From Cheilinus undulatus (taxonomy: Eukaryota; Chordata; Actinopteri; Labriformes; Labridae), in contig NC_054876.1 of assembly GCF_018320785.1 (NCBI RefSeq), positions 5,361,405-5,425,404 on the forward strand: a stretch of 64,000 nt of DNA. Direction: 5' to 3'. The notes under the pieces were generated by a model that did not search any database, was not told where the DNA came from, and saw nothing but the letters and a program-made list of their open reading frames with translations. Each line of letters opens with the position of its first letter. Positions within the stretch are counted from its first letter, which is position 1. Position numbers and translations under genes: made by a program. Below, in pieces: positions 59,430-64,000 of this stretch.

Positions 59430-61290
59430 AAATAAAAATCTTAAACTTCCTGCTGCAGAGCCCTGGCAAAATTGCTGAGGAGACTTTTTTGTCCACTCTG
59501 AAGCTAGCTAACTGCATGGCTAAGACCGCTATCTTAGCAGCAAACAACAAGTTGACACAAGGGCCCGGCTTGAGTCTAGGGGGGTTTCACATCAGGTACG
59601 GTTGTTTTAAACCGTGCCAAAGTAGTCTCTCCTGCCACCATGGATGTTTTTTTAAAGCCGCCAGCAATGCCCCTCTTTGTATTTACACACAGAAATGTTG
59701 AGGTGACTGGACACTTTTATTGCCTTTGCAACTTAACTTACTGACTCCACCTTGTGTTCATCCGTAAGGTGAGTCCTGACAGACCATTTGTTGACCAAAT
59801 TCTAATTATTTCAACTGTTTATTGAGAAAAGTTGTGAACAAACTGCTGCACAGGGTAAAGAACTTTTGCTTTTATGCTGATGTGATAACTCTTGAATGTA
59901 TCCTGTGAAGTTGCATTCACATCTCACTGGAACCATGCCAGAGTCCACTTGAATTGTGCCTGAGACCACCTCCCAGGCACGGGTGGATCACATGCACACT
60001 GACCAAAGTTAACAGGACTTTGGGATTTTTAAAAAACATTTTTGAAATGCGGACTGGGAGGGTGTATCAGGGAAATTACCCCAATTCCCTGATACCTTTG
60101 ATACACAGTCATGTGCATAAGTTTTAAGGCATGCAGGGCGCTAAGGATCCACTGTAAGGCTCAACACGCCACGGCCTAAAACCTGTTATATGCTTGATGC
60201 AAGTGTCTGCGCGTCGAACGTGATGTCAAATATTAAGATATGGAGTCTCGTGTGGCCATCCCTGAAATTTTATAGACACAGACACACAGGTAAAAATGGC
60301 CTTAAACACGCTACAGACGTGATTCTTGAAGACACTGCCCCCTAGCTTTTGGGAGAATATCAGTTTGCGGCAAAGGGGAAGCCGGTGCTAGATATAAATG
60401 CACCAGACATTTCTGCATCATGATTCCACATCAGTTTTTGTCCATGTGGCTGTCTGCATGGAAAGCAAAACCGAGCCTTAAGGCTGTAGGGGCAGAGTAG
60501 CTTGACGTGGTTTTCGGGCTCTTGAGACATACACAGCAAGACCAGGGGCTCATGCCAACCTTCCTACCTTCCTGGACAGTCCCTGGGCCATACTTACTTT
60601 CAAGATCCACAATTTACTCTGTCTTAAAAATGTAGACCTGGTTATTCTTTCCGATGCCCCTGGTAGCATGCGAAGGCACCCAGAGCACACCCCGGGTTGT
60701 GTCAATCCTCCTTTCCACCTCATGGCACCCTCAGCTGGCTTACTCACCACATCTACGCCTTACTTCTGTCATGGCTGATCTCCTGTGTTTGTAGGATTTT
60801 GTGTATAGATTGTTTTGTGTAGGAGAGGAGGCTTTGTGATTTTTCTCTCTCTATGCAGGCTGGTTGGTGAGGGCAAGAGCACCGGCAGTTGTGGCTGCAG
60901 CTCGTTAGGTGTCACAGCTGCAGCCAATCTTTGGGCAATCAAGATTTCCTCTTGTGTTGAGCCTTCAGACATCAGAGTATTCCTTCTGTTTCATGAGTGT
61001 GTCTCCTACTTCCTGCTAGTACTTCAGCCTGCCACCAGACAGCTCACTCTCCACAGTTTTAGTACCTTTACCTCCTGTTAAACTCCTTTCACCTTCGACC
61101 TTGGCTTGTGCTCTGTGTTCTGGGTCCCAGTCAGCCAGTCGTCATGACTTCAGCCTCATTTTTGGCCCAGACATGCCTAAAAGTTCTGTTGTGATTGAGA
61201 GCCCCCAGGCAGGAGAACTTACATACCATGTTTAAAGAGTTCAGTGATTCTTATTAGATGATCTTTTGGAAAAGAAAGCGAGAACAGGAC
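59430..61290. other. Intron sequence of the unnamed gene with repeat fragments
   Basis: No exon was recognised. 60100-60740 resembles 49560-49760 in several words (GGGTTGTGTCAATCCTCC). The open frame at 59399-59701 begins in the solo LTR and is not a gene. Confidence 0.4.
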
Positions 61291-61295
61291 CACAC

Positions 61296-61423
61296 CTGCT
61301 TTCTTTCTGGTCTTGGAGTTATTGTTGTTCATCATCATCTTCTTGGCCTTTTTAATACGTTGGTATCTCAGTGCATCAATCCTCTCAGACCCCGAAAGGG
61401 CACTCGGCGCACCTCGACGTTTT
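61296..61423 (-). CDS. Penultimate coding exon of the unnamed gene
   Basis: The acceptor is TTCTTTATCCAG and the donor GTGTGG. The exon enters with the third base of a codon, encodes KRRGAPSALSGSERIDALRY then QRIKKAKKMMMNNNNSKTRK and KA, and leaves with one base that pairs with the next exon. The tail is Lys/Arg-rich with a short Met/Asn run. No earlier exon was found to the right within the window, so the gene starts beyond 64 kb. A 109-codon plus-strand frame over it is an antisense shadow. Confidence 0.7.
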
Positions 61424-62059
61424 CTGGATAAAGAACAGAAAGAAGGGAGAGCGGGTAACTCCGGGCAAAACATAGTCAGTGGACTGTGTTTCTGCACTAC
61501 GGAGTGCAACAAAACCAGAAAAACCCACACAATCTCAAAAACAGCACTGCTTGTGCTAAGCAAGAGGTGCAGCACATTTCCAAAGGATCAATGTGAGACA
61601 CCTAAGAAGCTGGCTCTTAAAAATCCAGTACAATTTGATTGAGTCTACTTTCACCGAAGTCTTGTCCATCATCTGGATTTTCAGAAAATGATGATGATGT
61701 GTTCACAATGTTAAACTTAGCACAAATAGTCAGTAAATTTGTGCTTGGTAGTTTTTCCTTTGTTGTAACAATGCTTCTTGGCATCTGATACCGTTGAAAA
61801 GCCTGTTTACTTTCCTGTTAAATGGTACCTCATTTGTGAGGAACTTGCATTTTTAGGATGAGCAGCAGAGCTGAGTATGTGGGTTGTGCCCATGAAAAAT
61901 TCTCAGAATCTTCTCTGCCAGTGTTAAACAGCTTATTCTGCCATCGACTCTTGTTTTGAGCTTCTAGTAAACCCATGTGCCGACAATCAGGGGGCTGATT
62001 GACATCATTGGAGGAAATCTCAATGATTAGAGATATCGAAATGATCTGCAACTAGTGGC

Positions 62060-62450
62060 AACCCCATATCTCCACAGTCTGGGACCAAACTCTATCCTCT
62101 AAGATGACAACGTTCGCCCCCACAGAGCGGGGTTTATCAGAGACTACCTCCAGAATTTGGGAGTGGAGAGGATGGAATGGCCTGCCAGCAGTCCTGACCC
62201 CAACCCCCATTGAACACTTGTGGGATCAGCTTGGGTGTGCTCTTGGTGCCAGAGTGGCCAACACAACCACAATGGCTGACCTGTGGCAAATGCTGGTTGA
62301 AGAATGGGATGCCATCCCACAGCAGTGTGTGACAAGGCTGGTGACCAGCATGAGGAGGAGGAGCCAGGCAGCTGTGGTTGTGTATGGTTCTTCCACATGC
62401 TACTGAGGCTCCTGTTTGTTCAATGAACTGTTAAATTTCCAATAAGTCTT
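62060..62450 (+). pseudogene. Tc1-like transposase C-terminal fragment
   Basis: Frame 62104-62406 encodes TPTPIEHLWDQLGCALGARV and LVEEWDAIPQQCVTRLVTSM RRR, the classic end of a Tc1-like transposase, including the acidic residue of the DDE triad in the P-I-E-H-L-W-D context. The upstream part is frameshifted (the ...DNAPPHR region is only visible at DNA level). The N-terminal half is gone. Confidence 0.8.
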
Positions 62451-62749
62451 GTTTCTTCTTCATCCAAACCTCATACAACCCCAAACAGAGGAGATTTGGC
62501 AGATTTTTCATGGGCACATCCCACATACTCAGCTCTGCGGCTCATCCTACAAATGCATGTTCTTTACAAATGTCCACCAGTCTTTTGATGTGAATGGGTG
62601 GATCTACTTTAAGATCCTTTTTGGTCAGTACTCAGTCATTGCCCATTGATATCAATGCATGTATGTTGATCAGTGGCATAAGTGCTAGCATACGTTCTGT
62701 CTAAGTCTCTTTTGGAGCTGAAAAGCATGTCAAACTGATATTGGATTCT

Positions 62750-63500
62750 AATGTTGAAATTACTTATTTTTGCTATTTTTTTGGCCACTTTTAACCAGTC
62801 TTGCATCTCTTTAATCCTATTTTACCACGGTTTTATCAATTTTTGCCCCTTTCAACTTACATTTAACCAATTTTGCCACTTTCACTCATTCTTGCCTCTT
62901 TTAATGCATTATTTACACTTTTTAACCCCTTTTCACCACTATCTTTGTCAATCTTCACCACTTCCTACCAGTTTCTGCAAGGTCTTTCACCTTTTTTTTG
63001 CCATCTTAATCCATTTTTCAACCAATTGCTACCTCTTATTACTCATCCTTGCCTATTTTAATCCATTATTGAGACTATTTAACCAATTTTCTTCACTTTG
63101 TTTGGGCATTTCTGCACTTCTTAAACCCTTTTCACAACTATCTTCACCAATTTTTCCAATTTCAATCCATTTTTGCAACATCTTAACCCACTGTTGCCAC
63201 CTCTAACTTTCTGTCCATTTCTGCCAATTTTAAACAATTTTGCCAGTTTTCACTTAATCTCGCCTCTTTTAACCCGTTTTCAAAACTGTTTTTCCCTTTT
63301 TTGCCACTTTTTAACCTGTTTTTAACCAATTTTGCCACTCTAATCTAATCCATTTTCACCACTATTTCCATCAATTTTTGCCACTTTTAAACCGTCAATT
63401 AACCAATTTTGCCTGTTTTTACTCATTCTTGCCGTTAACCAATTTTTGCCTTTTTGTAAACCATTCTGATGACTTTTTCAGCCCATTTTTTAAACTTTTG
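62750..63500. repeat. Degenerate TTTTTGCCACTTTTAACC array
   Basis: Pyrimidine-rich words of about 12-25 bp repeat over 750 bp. They produce a 151-codon plus-strand open frame of Phe, Leu, Ser and Thr that is not a gene. At 63640-63700 the sequence CTCCATGGGCCCTCAGTCTG matches the right end of the 4.48-5.93 kb insert, so this is another copy of that element. Confidence 0.7.
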
Positions 63501-63703
63501 CCCAATCTTGGAGCCTGTTCATGGTACTACACCTTTGAATAAAAAATTCTTTATTGTATAACAGCATAAATACATCAATATATTTTCTGTTCTTTGATAA
63601 GAGTGATATTTATTCAAGAAAAATGGTTATCATGGCTAGTTTCACAAATGACTTTGGTTTTGCTAACCTCCATGGGCCCTCAGTCTGGCTGGGTTCCAGG
63701 AAG

Positions 63704-63724
63704 CCCCCCCCCCCCCCCCCCCCC
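63704..63724. repeat. Poly(C) run of 21
   Basis: This is an uninterrupted C21 run at the right edge of the pyrimidine-rich element. The length is likely to vary and is prone to sequencing error. Confidence 0.8.
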
Positions 63725-63734
63725 TTGGGCAGCC

Positions 63735-64000
63735 TTACACAGAGGTCATGACCTTAGTTGAGGGTTGGAACATAGATCGATGATGAATCGAAGCTTTGCC
63801 TTCTGGCTCAGCTCCGTCTTTACCACAACGGGACAGTTTAATGCCTGCAAAACTGCTGATGCTGGTCCATTCTACCCTCACTCGTGAACAAGACCCTGAG
63901 CTACTTGAACTCCTCCACTTGGGGCAAAGCCTCACTCCCCACCTAAGGGCATCATTTAAAGGAAAAATAAACAGGCTTCCCAACGGTAAAAGATTCATGC
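63735..64000 (-). mobile_element. Non-LTR retrotransposon reverse transcriptase fragment, runs off the window
   Basis: Minus-strand reading gives CPKWRSSSSSGSCSRVRVEW-type sequence and SRCGKDGAEPEGKASIHHRS. This is the out-of-phase reading of the same LINE region (post-catalytic reverse transcriptase) seen at 12.85-13.05 kb, with matching DNA words such as CTCACTCGTGAACAAGACCC. It is decayed. Confidence 0.6.

Noticed and set aside
62751..63206. 151-codon Phe/Leu/Ser/Thr-rich frame that looks like a membrane protein
   Set aside because: It is produced entirely by the TTTTTGCCACTTTT array. Similar frames arise from the same array at 4.72 and 32.8 kb.

Overview
The window looks like nuclear DNA of a teleost fish. 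Genes are split into short exons by compact introns. Between them lies a dense layer of old DNA transposons of kinds common in teleosts (Tc1-like, hAT-like, piggyBac-like and MITE families), pieces of one non-LTR retrotransposon family and one solo LTR. I see no bacterial, phage, CRISPR, rRNA or tRNA feature.

The one gene I can name is cfap58 (ccdc147), on the minus strand. It appears complete: 18 coding exons from the start codon at 32276 down to the stop at 16828, joined by phase-consistent splice sites into 863 codons. I recall human CFAP58 as about 872 residues. It encodes a coiled-coil protein of motile cilia and sperm flagella. Its 5' flank holds an RFX-type X-box about 120 bp upstream of the ATG, with a TCTCGCGAGA promoter motif beside it. 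Intron 9 has a GC rather than GT donor, and exon 1 encodes only two residues.

A second minus-strand gene enters from the right. Two exons (61423-61296 and 55869-55655) join in phase and end in a stop. They encode a basic C-terminus that I cannot name. A further exon-like segment (55011-54767) is phase-compatible as an alternative last exon.

Layout: 0-13.3 kb is accessory sequence. It holds a piggyBac-like MITE, Tc1-like remnants, several copies of one MITE family, non-LTR reverse transcriptase pieces, a 541-bp Tc1-like element with intact TIRs and a 142-bp tandem repeat. 13.3-16.8 kb is gene-poor. 16.8-32.4 kb is cfap58, with transposon insertions in its introns. 32.5-33.4 kb is an hAT-like element just upstream of the cfap58 promoter. 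33.4-54.7 kb has no recognised gene; it holds a ~150-bp tandem array, a second TAGC-rich array in inverted orientation, and nested hAT-like elements with recognisable target-site duplications. 54.7-61.5 kb is the 3' part of the unnamed gene, with a doubly interrupted Tc1-like element and a solo LTR in its intron. 61.5-64 kb is repeats.

I found no convincing new multi-gene system. The observations most worth checking are the cfap58 promoter and splice features, the unnamed C-terminal exons, the MITE family that carries a gene-like reading frame, and the inverted TAGC arrays that flank cfap58.
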